From contig NZ_LMTZ01000132.1 in assembly GCF_001456025.1 (NCBI RefSeq), positions 1 to 64,000 on the forward strand: DNA of 64,000 bases, given 5' to 3'. The notes beneath the pieces were generated by a model. It was not told where the DNA came from, made no database searches, and worked only from the letters and a program-made list of their open reading frames with translations. Numbering within the stretch: the stretch's first letter is position 1; each line of letters begins with the position of its first letter. Positions 27,288-36,778 of the stretch are shown here, in pieces. Source of the stretch: Mastigocoleus testarum BC008. GTDB taxonomy: Bacteria; Cyanobacteriota; Cyanobacteriia; Cyanobacteriales; Nostocaceae. The position numbers were made by a program, and so were the translations under genes.

Positions 27288-28136
27288 TTACCCTGCTTTT
27301 GGATATGATTGATTTTGGGAATCAAAGCAAGCATTAAAATGTTGCTTGAAGTAAATTCCGGACGTTGTCATTCCTTCAACGTTGTAATGAGAACTTGGTG
27401 CTTCTTTGTATGACGGACAACGAGTGTTAATTTCCTTTTGCAATATTTTTGGTAACTGTGTAAAGTCATTAGCTTTCTTGCCACGAGCAGCATATATTAG
27501 GTAGCCTGGGAACTTTCCCATTCTCATCCAGGGAAGCCATTGACCTGTTCTGTTCCAGTTTAATTCAAGTTTAGATACAGTCTTGACTTTCAAATCAAGT
27601 AAGTCTGCAGTAGAAACTGTGAGTTTGAAAAATTCTGCTGTTTCATAAGTTGGTTGGGGGCTATATTCAACAAATTTTGGTTCTTTGGTTAAAGGATTAG
27701 GATAAGTGGGAAAAATATCAAATGCAAAAGTTGTTCTGTCACCATCTACATAAGCCGGAAACTTGCCTTTAAAGTATCCTTGTACTGGATTATTAACAAT
27801 TTGAACAATTGGAACTGTTTCCCTTGTCCAAGGATTTTCCCACCTACGCAAAACTTCATTTGTTACTGGATGTAAATAATAGTTGAGTTCCCTAGAAATA
27901 TAATCCCATCCTCCACCAGCATTGGGAATGCACCGACTGACACTTACTCCTATAAGATTAAACAATAGTTTTCTCTTTTTCCCTGGGATAGATGCGTATA
28001 TCGAACCATTCCAAAATAAAAAAGTAGATTGTTCGGGGTTTAGAGATGCACGAGTTTTTACCCAGTATTGGGTATCAAATTCTTGGATGTTGGCAATCAT
28101 AACTAAAAATATATGTATGGTATGAATAGGAGCCAA
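27288..28136 (-). CDS. DUF1838-family protein
   Basis: The 282-aa protein matches what I know of the DUF1838 family: ARASLNPEQSTFLFWNGSIY near the start, FNLIGVSVSRCIP, YLHPVTNEVLRRWENPWT (about 95-112), and the end motif with MTTSGIYFKQHF. It is rich in Trp, Tyr and Phe and seems soluble. Function is unknown. The first ATG adds 12 residues not expected in the family; the second at base 28100 (MIANIQEFD) is a likely alternative start. It converges with the kinase gene. Confidence 0.7.
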   Translation of the reverse strand: MAPIHTIHIFLVMIANIQEFDTQYWVKTRASLNPEQSTFLFWNGSIYASIPGKKRKLLFNLIGVSVSRCIPNAGGGWDYISRELNYYLHPVTNEVLRRWENPWTRETVPIVQIVNNPVQGYFKGKFPAYVDGDRTTFAFDIFPTYPNPLTKEPKFVEYSPQPTYETAEFFKLTVSTADLLDLKVKTVSKLELNWNRTGQWLPWMRMGKFPGYLIYAARGKKANDFTQLPKILQKEINTRCPSYKEAPSSHYNVEGMTTSGIYFKQHFNACFDSQNQSYPKAG

Positions 28137-28776
28137 TAAATCTCAAGAATATGTATCTGCTTAGAAAAAATAATTCTGTAGTTTTGAGTCAAAAGCAATC
28201 TTTTGCTCAGATGCATATGCTGAGACAGATGCAGCTCCATGTAACTTTTAGTTTTAACTTAACCTAGATTAACGGGAAGTATTAAATCTGGCGATAGGTT
28301 ATAAATCCCTTGCCAATCAAAGAAACTGAAGGTTATATTAAAAAGTTGGCTTTCTGTAAGTAAATGGAGTTTGTAGTGCAATTGACATAAAAAATACTCA
28401 AAATACTTGGGCTTTAGGTAAATGCAATTACATATGGGACGTTGGGAAAGTTACAAATCATGAATTGATAGAAAAATAAATCAATCCCAATATAAATTCA
28501 TTTAGTATCTAAATGCATTCCCTATATCCAGGGTAACTATTACGAAGGAACTATGGGAAGAGCATCAGTAATAACTGTAATGAAAACGAAAAAATCTAGA
28601 TATTTTCCCAAAGCTATTTACTGCAGATCGAAATAACAGATAAATTCTCTTTAGTCCGGATTTGAAAAAAATATACAGCTATAGATACTGGGGGTTGATA
28701 TTAAAAATTTATACTTTATAAATAGATTAAAAATATATTTTTAAATTGATTTAATTTTACTTTTGATTTATGGTTT
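28137..28776. other. 640-base intergenic region, nothing recognised
   Basis: The region is AT-rich and lies between divergent genes, so it should carry both promoters. Short frames at about 28152 and 28552 lack convincing features. No RNA gene or repeat was recognised. Confidence 0.4.
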
Positions 28777-30918
28777 ATGACTCATAAGAGTTTCCTTGTC
28801 CGCTGGTTTTATAATTTACCGATTCGACGCAAGCAGCTAACTGGGTTATTTGCTTCAGAAATTATTTCAACTATTGGATTAGTTGGAGTCGGAGCAATTT
28901 TAATTGTTACTGGGGGACAAAGTATATTATTTCATCAGGCTAAATCTGAGTTAATAGTCAGCCAGATGAGCTATGATATCAAAATTAACCAAATGGGATT
29001 TGGTTTTCGCGGTCAGTCAGATAATATAGCTATTATTAATGCACTCAAGGAAAGTAAAGGTTCAAGAAATTTAAATCCTAGTTTGCAAAAACAAGTTAAA
29101 CAAATTCTCCAAAATGAAATTACAGCCAGAGAGATTGAAGATGCTGTTTTAGTGGGAAAAGATTTACGGGTAATTGTTAATGGCAAAACTGATAAGAGTG
29201 GTGAAATATACAATCCAAATAATTTGGTCAGTAAAGTTTTGGAATCTAATACACAAATTAAAACTACTGAAATAATTAACGAAAAAGAGCTATATCAAAG
29301 GGATTTACCATTACCTTCAGAAGTAAAAGGCGAGGATATATTAATTCGTTATACTGTTACACCAGTACAAGACCCTAAGACAGGGGAAGTTTTAGGAGCT
29401 TTACTTTCTGGTGATGTAATTAATCATCAGTCACAAATAGTTAAACAAATTCTTAATGCTACTGGAGGTGGTTATAGTGCTATTTATCTACATCAATCCA
29501 CCGGAAAATTTAGTCTTGTTACAGCCGCTTTAGAAAGGAGACAACATCGAGAAAATCGAGATAAAAATTTAAATCAAAGAAATGAAAAGTATTATAATAA
29601 ATATCGATTTAATGTTCCTTTAGAAAATAATTTCTTACTTAAACTTGCTGTTGAAAAACCTGGTCAAGTAGCAACTACACGTTTAAAAGTAGGAAATAAT
29701 ACTTATACTATAGCAGCACAATCAATTAATAATTTTGCAAAACAACCTGTAGCAGTTTTAGTCAGAGGAACTCCAGAAAGAGATTTAAATCTTTTACTCA
29801 GAGATAATTTGTTTGTTCAAGGGGTGGTTGCAATTATAGCATTGGCAATCGACATTGGGTTAGCAATCTTGTTAGGAAGAGCGATTGTCTATCCAATAAA
29901 GTGTTTACAGAAAGCCGCTCAGGATTTTTCGACGGGAGACTTACAAGCACGAGCGGAGGTAATCGCACAAGATGAAATAGGAGAGTTAGCACATAGTTTT
30001 AACTTAATGGTAGAACAAATTGCTAGACGCGATAGAACTATTTTGCAACAAATGCAACAACTACAAGGTACTTTAGAACAACTCCAAAATACTCAGAATC
30101 AGTTAATTCAAACAGAGAAAATGTCTGGTTTGGGTCAAATGGTCGCAGGGATTGCTCACGAAATTAATAATCCTGTCAACTTTATTTATGGTAATCTCGA
30201 TTACGCGAAAGAATATACACAAAATCTAATTGAATTATTACAAATTTACCAAATAAAATATCCCGAACCAGATTCTACAATTAAGGCTAAAGTTGAAGCT
30301 ATAGATGTTGATTTCTTACAAAAAGATTTGCCCAAACTTCTGAATTCTATGGAAGTAGGTTCTGAGCGTATTAAGGAAATCGTTAATTCTCTACGTAATT
30401 TTTCTCGAGTCGATGAAGCCGAATTTAAAGCAGTTAATATCCATGAAGGGATTGACAACACATTAATAATTTTAGCAAATAGGTTGAAAGAAAATATAGA
30501 TCGTCCTGAAATAGATGTTATTAAAGAATATGGCAATATTCCTTTAGTTGAATGCTACGCAGGTCAAATAAATCAAGTATTTATGAATTTGATTAGTAAT
30601 GCAATTGATGCCTTAAACGAACACACCATAAATGTACATTCACCTAAAATTTGGATTTATACTGAGCGGCTCAAATCAAACTGGATAGTAATTAAAATCA
30701 AAGATAATGGACAAGGAATAGATAGAGAAGTTAGCTCTAAGTTATTTGAACCTTTTTTTACTACCAAACCAGTTGGTAAAGGTACGGGATTAGGTCTTTC
30801 AATTAGCTATCAAATTGTTGTGGAAAAACATCATGGTAGCATCTCATGTAACTCTAATTTAGGTGAAGGAACTGAATTTGTCGTGAAGATACCGATTCAA
30901 CAAACTATTGAGTTATAG
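28777..30918 (+). CDS. Sensor histidine kinase with dCache-like sensor and HAMP
   Basis: The 713-aa protein has a membrane segment at about 25-50 and a large outside domain (about 52-335, dCache-like). A second membrane segment covers about 345-368, then a HAMP domain (RAIVYPIKCLQKAAQDFSTG, then AQDEIGELAHSFN) and a Gln-rich coiled coil. The phospho-acceptor H461 is in GIAHEINNPVNFI. ATPase boxes are NLISNAIDAL (N), DNGQGID (G1), FEPFFTTKPVGKGTGLGLSI (F and G2). It should autophosphorylate in response to a small ligand. No response regulator is adjacent, so it is an orphan. The start has no ribosome-binding site. Confidence 0.93.
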   Translation: MTHKSFLVRWFYNLPIRRKQLTGLFASEIISTIGLVGVGAILIVTGGQSILFHQAKSELIVSQMSYDIKINQMGFGFRGQSDNIAIINALKESKGSRNLNPSLQKQVKQILQNEITAREIEDAVLVGKDLRVIVNGKTDKSGEIYNPNNLVSKVLESNTQIKTTEIINEKELYQRDLPLPSEVKGEDILIRYTVTPVQDPKTGEVLGALLSGDVINHQSQIVKQILNATGGGYSAIYLHQSTGKFSLVTAALERRQHRENRDKNLNQRNEKYYNKYRFNVPLENNFLLKLAVEKPGQVATTRLKVGNNTYTIAAQSINNFAKQPVAVLVRGTPERDLNLLLRDNLFVQGVVAIIALAIDIGLAILLGRAIVYPIKCLQKAAQDFSTGDLQARAEVIAQDEIGELAHSFNLMVEQIARRDRTILQQMQQLQGTLEQLQNTQNQLIQTEKMSGLGQMVAGIAHEINNPVNFIYGNLDYAKEYTQNLIELLQIYQIKYPEPDSTIKAKVEAIDVDFLQKDLPKLLNSMEVGSERIKEIVNSLRNFSRVDEAEFKAVNIHEGIDNTLIILANRLKENIDRPEIDVIKEYGNIPLVECYAGQINQVFMNLISNAIDALNEHTINVHSPKIWIYTERLKSNWIVIKIKDNGQGIDREVSSKLFEPFFTTKPVGKGTGLGLSISYQIVVEKHHGSISCNSNLGEGTEFVVKIPIQQTIEL

Positions 30919-30942
30919 CGGATTGCAACTAAGTGAGGTACA
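30917..30942 (+). repeat. Interspersed repeat, copy 1 (AGCGGATTGCAACTAAGTGA...)
   Basis: This 26-base segment begins at the stop codon of the histidine kinase gene. It matches 51904-51929 at 23 of 26 positions, including the shared CTAAGTGAGGTACA. Both copies sit just after a gene end. The 30970-31020 stretch also repeats GACTCCTG/TTCTGACTCCTG units. Confidence 0.55.
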
Positions 30943-31084
30943 GTTCAAAAACTGAAAGTCAGTTATAAAGCAGATTCTACTCCTGACTCCTGTCTTCTGA
31001 CTCCTGAATTCTGCTGTAAGTCTTCAAACAAATCAATAAGAATTGGCAGAACTGAAATTAGCTCCGTCAGGTTTTTAATTAAAT

Positions 31085-31240
31085 CTAAAAATTTAAATTT
31101 TCGAAGAAAGACCTGAGTTTGCTCTCATCTAAATCACCTAAACTGCAAACTCCACTACATACATCTACTCCAAAAGGAGCTACTTTTTCAACCGCAAGAT
31201 TAATATTTTCCGGGTTTAATTCCTGCTCTGACTTATAACT
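31085..31240 (-). pseudogene. C-terminal scrap of phosphoribosylanthranilate isomerase (trpF)
   Basis: A short minus-strand frame reads ELNPENINLAVEKVAPFGVD, then VCSGVCSLGDLDESKLRSFF, before its stop. This is the end of TrpF: GLNPENV, (F/Y)GVDVSSGV and a last helix with KLRxFF (family knowledge). The phosphate-binding GG before LNPEN and the rest of the barrel are missing. It begins about 10 bases after the abrB stop, so at most about 50 of about 210 codons remain. It is a dead fragment, or the end of a trpF broken by the neighbour's arrival. Confidence 0.6.
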
Positions 31241-31250
31241 TATTCTCAAA

Positions 31251-32465
31251 TTAAGCAGCTTCGGAAAGCTGACGATCAAGACGACGGAATAAAAATACCC
31301 AGACAGGTAAAGAACTATTAATTGCAATTAACCTTACCAAATGACCAACGGTTACCACTTCTACATTATGATTTAAAGTCAAAGCCACCAAAATCATTTC
31401 TGCAGCGCCTCCTGGTGCAGTTACTAACATACAAGTTAACCAGTCCCAAGACGTTAATTGCATAGCAAAATAAGCTGCGATCGCACCTGCAAATAAAGTC
31501 ATAAGAGTTGACATCACAGCATAAGCAATAGTTTTCTTACCAAAATCTGGTTTTTCACCCCAATATTCGCCAATAGTAATCCCCAGGAGCGTTTGACCAA
31601 TGATACGAATAATTGGCGGTAATGCAAAGTGAGTAATTCCAGTTGCGATATGTAAACTATGAATTAGTGGATTAAATGTTATTCCCACCAGTAAAGCTGC
31701 AAAAAAATGAGCTGCGGGAATTTTAAATAATGTGGCAATATAAACTGCAATTAAGCTTACAACTAAGAGTAATAAAAACAAACCAAAATATGAAGGTGTA
31801 AAAGTGATAAATTCTACTGCTGTAATAATTGTTGGAGAGGTGATGTGATCATCTGTTAAAATTCTTGCGATCGCTGGGATAAATAATACTACTGAGGTCA
31901 CACGAATAACCTGTACTAATGCTACTTGTGTAACGTTTTTATTATAGTCTGCAGCTATAGCTGCCATAACACCAACACCTCCAGGAACTGTGGCTAGCAT
32001 TGCTGTTAATAAATTTGTTTTACTGAGGCGAGAATAAATGTAACCAATCAGAGTACCACTTATGAGTAAAAAAAGAGTCAGAAAAACAAAAATAGGAATT
32101 CCTGTTACAACACCAATTAAATTATTTTGAGTTACAGAGAAACCAATGGTCAAACCTACTAAGACTAAACCAACATGTCTAGCACTCCGGTTTGGTTTAA
32201 GTGTAAGCTGATAAAAAATCCGACTGACTTGCAGAACGATTACGCCGGCTATTATCCCAGAAAATATCCATGCCATTCCACCAATATTGAAATGGGAAAG
32301 AATTAGACCTACAGGTAATGCTAAACATATCTGCAAAGCAAGAATGGTCAAGGATTGCCAAAATAACTGCTTTGTGCTTTTAGAGGAGGCGTCTATATCG
32401 ATATTATTTAAGTTTCTATCGCTACTTATCTGATCGGAAGTAACTAACTTTACAGCTTGTTTCAT
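31251..32465 (-). CDS. AbrB-type membrane protein (AbrB duplication family)
   Basis: The 404-aa protein has about ten membrane segments in two similar halves. AVPGGVGVMAAIAADYNKNV-like text (VPGGVGVMAAI, about 165) and VTAPGGAAEMILVALTLNHNVEVV (about 350-373) are the two copies of the PGG signature of this family. It is often annotated as an ammonia monooxygenase or AbrB regulator, but it is a membrane protein and neither name is supported. It is probably a transporter of unknown substrate. The trpF scrap follows its stop. Confidence 0.8.
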   Translation of the reverse strand: MKQAVKLVTSDQISSDRNLNNIDIDASSKSTKQLFWQSLTILALQICLALPVGLILSHFNIGGMAWIFSGIIAGVIVLQVSRIFYQLTLKPNRSARHVGLVLVGLTIGFSVTQNNLIGVVTGIPIFVFLTLFLLISGTLIGYIYSRLSKTNLLTAMLATVPGGVGVMAAIAADYNKNVTQVALVQVIRVTSVVLFIPAIARILTDDHITSPTIITAVEFITFTPSYFGLFLLLLVVSLIAVYIATLFKIPAAHFFAALLVGITFNPLIHSLHIATGITHFALPPIIRIIGQTLLGITIGEYWGEKPDFGKKTIAYAVMSTLMTLFAGAIAAYFAMQLTSWDWLTCMLVTAPGGAAEMILVALTLNHNVEVVTVGHLVRLIAINSSLPVWVFLFRRLDRQLSEAA

Positions 32466-32591
32466 AGATAAATATTTTTTAACTTTACTTTACTATGTAT
32501 CCACGCTAACGCGATCTTGGTTGTAAAGATAGTCAGATAAGTAGATTTGACAGAGATTAGAACTCTGAAGCAAGAAACAACGGAGAATAGT

Positions 32592-32663
32592 ATGGAATGT
32601 GATTCTTTGTCAACAGCTTTAAGTCATATCAAGTCCGGTAAATTAGTTTTACCTCAGGGCTGA
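32592..32663 (+). other. Possible 23-aa leader or small ORF
   Basis: ATG at 32592 is preceded by GGAG with 6-base spacing. The frame reads MECDSLSTALSHIKSGKLVL and stops at 32663. A terminator-like hairpin follows 65 bases later. It could be a leader peptide or the start of a lost gene. No family is recognised. Confidence 0.25.
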
Positions 32664-32725
32664 ATAACAAGATCATCATATCCTCGAATAATACTTTTGA
32701 AGAATCAAAGTCTGTTAAAGCAAGT

Positions 32726-32749
32726 AAGGTCCACGGAAGTGGACTTTTT
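32726..32749 (+). terminator. Intrinsic terminator
   Basis: GTCCAC (32729-32734), a GGAA loop and GTGGAC (32739-32744) form a tight stem, followed directly by TTTTT (32745-32749). A-T and G-T pairs extend it by about three. No proper gene precedes it on the plus strand, so a short RNA or the 23-aa frame may end here. Confidence 0.65.
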
Positions 32750-33641
32750 ATTTACACAATTTGAATATCTCGATTGCTGCTCACATGTATTTCTCGCTAC
32801 ACACAAACTGCCTGGAAGTTAACTATGATAAATACCTATAGTATTTGCTAAATCTTATCTTACCAGTCTATGGAGTTTTGTACTTGTAGAAAAAATATAT
32901 TTTTTTATTATATGGTTAATCAAAATAAGTATTAAGAATTACTTGATTTACTTTCGTTAATAAGTATATTTTTATATTGCATCTTACCTTAAATCTTTCT
33001 CAAAAATATTCAGCGATATTTCACTGATATTTCTCTTAAACCGCGTTCATTTATCTATCACTTATTATACAAGTGATAGTATGATATTTTTTGCATCATT
33101 TTTTCCAAAAAATATATATTGACTAAATTTGTAATATTACGGTTTGAATAAATATATTTTATTTAACTCAATTTGCTTGGTCTTAATATAGTCAATTAAT
33201 AACTTTTGGGAATCAAAGTAAATGACTTAAATAGGTTTACTTATTTTATTGCTAGATTTGTTATATCTATTGAAATTATAAAGTAATAAATGTATTAGCT
33301 ATTTTATAATAGGCGAACTAATACATTAATACTCAGAAGTAAATAAATATTAGTGACATTGTTTAAATGTGTTTTAGCTAACTTTTTTTATTTTTTACAC
33401 GATTTTATTGAGAATGAATAAAATACTCATCTAAAACACCCATCGTTTTTTGCATCATAAGTCATGAGTAATTTTTAATTACTTACAGTGATTAATGTCA
33501 CTTTAATTAAATATTTTTTATCTTTCGCAATCTTAGCTAAATAAGCAAAAATAATATTGTATTTTGACGAGTGATTCTCTTAAATTAGGGCTCTAACCAA
33601 TCAATTGAAACTATTTTTAACTACTCAAGCAGCCAACAAAA

Positions 33642-34091
33642 ATGAAACTACTCCTAGTATGTACTTCTGGCGGACACTTTTCTACAATGCGAAGTCTTAA
33701 ATCTTTCTGGTCCGTTCATGAAAGAGTTTGGGTTACTGATTTAAAGAAAGATACAGAAATGCTTGAGGATAATGAAAAAGTACATTGGTTACCTTATCAA
33801 GCCCCAAGAGATTTCCTAGCTCTAATATTTAATATCCCCGAAACTTTAAAAATTATTCTGACTGAAAAACCAGATTTAATCATTTCCACAGGAGCAAGTA
33901 TAGCTATAAACTTTGCATTTATGGCTAAACTTCTTGGGGTTAAATTTCTTTATGTAGAAAGTATTTCTCGTGCTGAAGAATTAAGTGTGACAGGAAGAAT
34001 AGTTTATTTACTGTCCCACGAATTTTATGTTCAATGGCCTGAGTTAAGTAAAAAATATTCTAAAGTACTGTTCAAGGGTTATGCTTCATGA
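33642..34091 (+). CDS. PssD/Alg14-like glycosyltransferase subunit
   Basis: The 149-aa protein is the membrane-anchoring partner of a two-part GT1/GT28-type transferase. It starts with LLLVCTSGGHFSTMRSL, the GGH motif of the Alg14/PssD family, and has IISTGASIAINFAFMAKLLG with the membrane-contact helix. In rhizobial PssD-PssE and eukaryotic Alg14-Alg13 the pair adds a sugar to a lipid-linked precursor. The next gene overlaps it by 4 bases (ATGA), so the two are translationally coupled. It opens the polysaccharide operon. Confidence 0.88.
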   Translation: MKLLLVCTSGGHFSTMRSLKSFWSVHERVWVTDLKKDTEMLEDNEKVHWLPYQAPRDFLALIFNIPETLKIILTEKPDLIISTGASIAINFAFMAKLLGVKFLYVESISRAEELSVTGRIVYLLSHEFYVQWPELSKKYSKVLFKGYAS

Positions 34092-34612
34092 TTTTTATGA
34101 CGCTAGGAACTATATCTTTCCAGTTCAATCGAGCTATTAATTGGTTAAGTGTTTTAATAGAAAATGGTGTAATTTCGGAACCTGTCTTTTTACAGCATGG
34201 TTCCAGCGATGCTTCTAGGCTTGTAGGACATCCTTTAGTAACCTTAGAGTCGACAGTTAACGGACGAAAAATGACTGAGCTCGTTGAAAATTCTCGTCTA
34301 GTTATTTCCCATGCAGGTCAAGGTTCAACGCGTATGCTAGCAGCTAAGGGATGTAGTTTTATTCTTATACCAAGGCTAAATAAATACAGCGAACACGTTG
34401 ACAATCATCAGTTATTATTTGCCCAAGCGGTGGAAAAATTTGGCATCAAAAGCTGCTTATCTTTAGAAGAGCTTAAAAGTGCAGTTTTACAGCCACCACC
34501 TATTTTTCAGGGGCAAATCTTCCAAAATCCTAAGCTGACAGAACATCTTTTGCAATTGTATCCACCAGAACATAAAAAAGTGGAACAGCAGCAAGCATTA
34601 AATTCAAATTAA
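34088..34612 (+). CDS. PssE/Alg13-like glycosyltransferase subunit
   Basis: The 174-aa protein is the nucleotide-sugar-binding half: MIFMTLGTISFQFNRAINWL at the start and VISHAGQGSTRMLAAKGCSFILIPR (about 73-97), with the HAGxGS donor-binding motif of GT28 C-terminal domains. It then has HVDNHQLLFAQ. It needs PssD/Alg14 to act at the membrane. It overlaps pssD by 4 bases. The tail of about 25 residues is Gln/Lys-rich and variable. Confidence 0.88.
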   Translation: MIFMTLGTISFQFNRAINWLSVLIENGVISEPVFLQHGSSDASRLVGHPLVTLESTVNGRKMTELVENSRLVISHAGQGSTRMLAAKGCSFILIPRLNKYSEHVDNHQLLFAQAVEKFGIKSCLSLEELKSAVLQPPPIFQGQIFQNPKLTEHLLQLYPPEHKKVEQQQALNSN

Positions 34613-34732
34613 ATTGAATTACCTTAACTAAATATTGAGACGAAACGGAAAATTAAAATTTTATATATTTCCGATTCATTTATCTCTTTTTGGTATGACA
34701 CGTGTATTTTGTAAGAATTAAGGTTGAGGACT

Positions 34733-36778
34733 GTGAAGGTATCTGCAATTATACAGAGGCTATGGTTACCTCTACTTGGGTTAAATGGTGTTATTGTTGG
34801 GTCTGTGATAATGATTGCTACATTTTCACAGAAAACTTGGACAGCTAACGCCCAGTTGATTTTGCCTGATACCACAACAAATCTAGATGCTAGTTTAGGT
34901 ACATTGGGTCAGTTGAAGGAGCAAGGGGTTGCTTTTACTAACGAGCTTAATCCGCTTAAAGTTCTAACTTCTATCATTACTAGCGATGATGCGATCCGTC
35001 CTGTTCTCTTATCTGATCCTGAAAAAGATAAGTTTCGTAGTTTGAGTAGTTATAAAAAGTTGTTTAAGGTAAAACCTACCGATCAGTCAACAAATATTCA
35101 GCTACAAGTTACAGCTTCGGAGCCAGAATTAGCAAAACAAAGGGCAAAAAGATTAATTGAAAGTTATCAAGAGCGCTTAAATGAACTGAGACAGGGTACA
35201 GCAAATGCTCGAGAGCAATTCACTCAGCGTCAGCTTAAAGATGCTGAACGTAACTTGCAGTTAGTCAAGAGTAAATTAGCACAATTTAAAAAGTCTACGG
35301 GGTTCGTTAGTGATGAGGAGCAGACTAAAAATCTAGTTACGGCGATTAATACTCTAAGAACAACCCAAACAGATGTACTTGCTCAAGCAAAAGCAACAGC
35401 TACCCGTTCTCAAGAATTAAGCCGCACACTGGGAATGGCTCCACAGCAGGCTATTAATTCATTACGTTTAAGCGAAAATAAAGAATACCAAGCATTACGA
35501 CAAAAGTTAACTGAAGTAAATACTGAAATTGCAGTTAACCGGGGAACTTTAACAGAGGAACATCCTACTGTTAGAGCCTTATTGCAACAGCGTCAGAAAT
35601 TACTAATGGCGCTTAATCGACAGCTTAACGCAGTGGTACCGAGTGCTGATGGAATAGATGCTAATTTTGGTGGTAACAATTTCAAAGATGCCACTATAGA
35701 ATTGATTGCACAGCTAATTCAGGTTGAAAGTGAGAGTAAAGGGTTGCAACAGCAGGTATTAATAATTCAGAACAAATTAGAAAGACTGCAAACAGAACTT
35801 AAAAATATCTCTACTCTGCAAGCTCAATTATTGGATCTGCAGCGTCAATATGATATTGCAGAAGGCGTTTACAAAGGGATTGTAGCTCAGTTAGAGCAAT
35901 CAAAAATTGCTGCTTTTAATGCTTACCCCAATCTGCAAGTACTCGATCAACCCACTGTCGATCCAAAACCGACGAGTCCGAAAAAATCTCTAATTGCTAT
36001 TGGTGGGATTTTAACTTCGGTTTTTGCTAGTCTTGCCTTGATCTTATTTTCTGAATCTCGTAACCCATTACTCAAACAAAAAGATCTGCAAGATATTGAG
36101 CTACCATTGCTGGCGCGGATTCCGATTTTTAAATCTGCTCCATTGGGTTTAACAATGGAATCTGATGCACAGATACCCTTTCAACGCTTGGCATCTACCA
36201 TTAGTTTAATGTCATTAGAAAATCACCGCTTAATGGTAACTAGCTCTACTGCAGGAGAAGGTAAAACTACTGTCACTCTTGGGTTAGCAAAAGCTTTAAT
36301 GGTTTTAGGTTTTCGGGTGTTGATGGTAGATGGTGATTTCCGTAAAGCTAAGTTGAGTCGGCAATTTGGTCATGTTATGCACCCACAAAGTAATGATTTG
36401 CCTCAACCAATGCAAATCAGTCCCGGCTTGGATATATTACCAACTGCGCCCAATCAAAATAACAAAGTAATGGAATTTGTAGCCCGTGGGGGTTTTGAAA
36501 AGTATCTTAATACCATTCAAACCAATGGTAATTACGATTACGTAATTGTTGACACGGCTCCAGTGACCTCTACCAGTGAAACCGCTCTAATGGCAAAAGT
36601 GATCGCCAATGTGCTCCCAGTCATTCGGCTAGGGATAAGCGACCGCTACATGGTTCAAGAAACCATAGAACAATTGATGCGTCATAATGCCAACATTATT
36701 GGCTTGGCGCTTAATGGTATTGAACAACGCTCCGAAGGTTACATCTACAAGCACGATAGTTCGCAAGTTAACTCATGA
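34733..36778 (+). CDS. Wzc/GumC-like polysaccharide co-polymerase with BY-kinase domain
   Basis: The protein (681 or 684 aa) has a membrane segment near the start, a Wzz region, and long coiled coils (about 140-380). A second membrane segment is at about 420-440, then a cytosolic tyrosine kinase. Walker A is STAGEGKTT, Walker A' is VLMVDGDFRK and Walker B is YVIVDTAPV; the C-terminus keeps two tyrosines (GYIYKHD). It sets chain length and couples to export. A TTG at 34724 is also open, but the GTG at 34733 has an AAGG at a better distance (9 bases). It overlaps the next gene by 4 bases. Confidence 0.9.
   Translation: MKVSAIIQRLWLPLLGLNGVIVGSVIMIATFSQKTWTANAQLILPDTTTNLDASLGTLGQLKEQGVAFTNELNPLKVLTSIITSDDAIRPVLLSDPEKDKFRSLSSYKKLFKVKPTDQSTNIQLQVTASEPELAKQRAKRLIESYQERLNELRQGTANAREQFTQRQLKDAERNLQLVKSKLAQFKKSTGFVSDEEQTKNLVTAINTLRTTQTDVLAQAKATATRSQELSRTLGMAPQQAINSLRLSENKEYQALRQKLTEVNTEIAVNRGTLTEEHPTVRALLQQRQKLLMALNRQLNAVVPSADGIDANFGGNNFKDATIELIAQLIQVESESKGLQQQVLIIQNKLERLQTELKNISTLQAQLLDLQRQYDIAEGVYKGIVAQLEQSKIAAFNAYPNLQVLDQPTVDPKPTSPKKSLIAIGGILTSVFASLALILFSESRNPLLKQKDLQDIELPLLARIPIFKSAPLGLTMESDAQIPFQRLASTISLMSLENHRLMVTSSTAGEGKTTVTLGLAKALMVLGFRVLMVDGDFRKAKLSRQFGHVMHPQSNDLPQPMQISPGLDILPTAPNQNNKVMEFVARGGFEKYLNTIQTNGNYDYVIVDTAPVTSTSETALMAKVIANVLPVIRLGISDRYMVQETIEQLMRHNANIIGLALNGIEQRSEGYIYKHDSSQVNS

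Larger units (their letters stand above)
32466..33641. other. 1.2-kb AT-rich gap upstream of the polysaccharide operon
   Basis: This is the longest gene-free stretch in the window. It holds a 23-codon frame and a terminator-like hairpin near 32.6-32.75 kb (listed separately). After that, 32760-33641 is very AT-rich, with no open frame or repeat that I trust. It probably holds the promoter and a long leader of the polysaccharide operon. Confidence 0.45.

Noticed and set aside
31251..32465. Naming the AbrB-type gene an ammonia monooxygenase or a DNA-binding regulator
   Set aside because: It is a ten-span membrane protein with two PGG repeats; neither catalytic nor DNA-binding features are present.
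34724..34732. TTG at 34724 as the start of the Wzc-like gene
   Set aside because: The AAGG directly abuts the TTG; the GTG at 34733 has it at 9 bases and loses only three residues.
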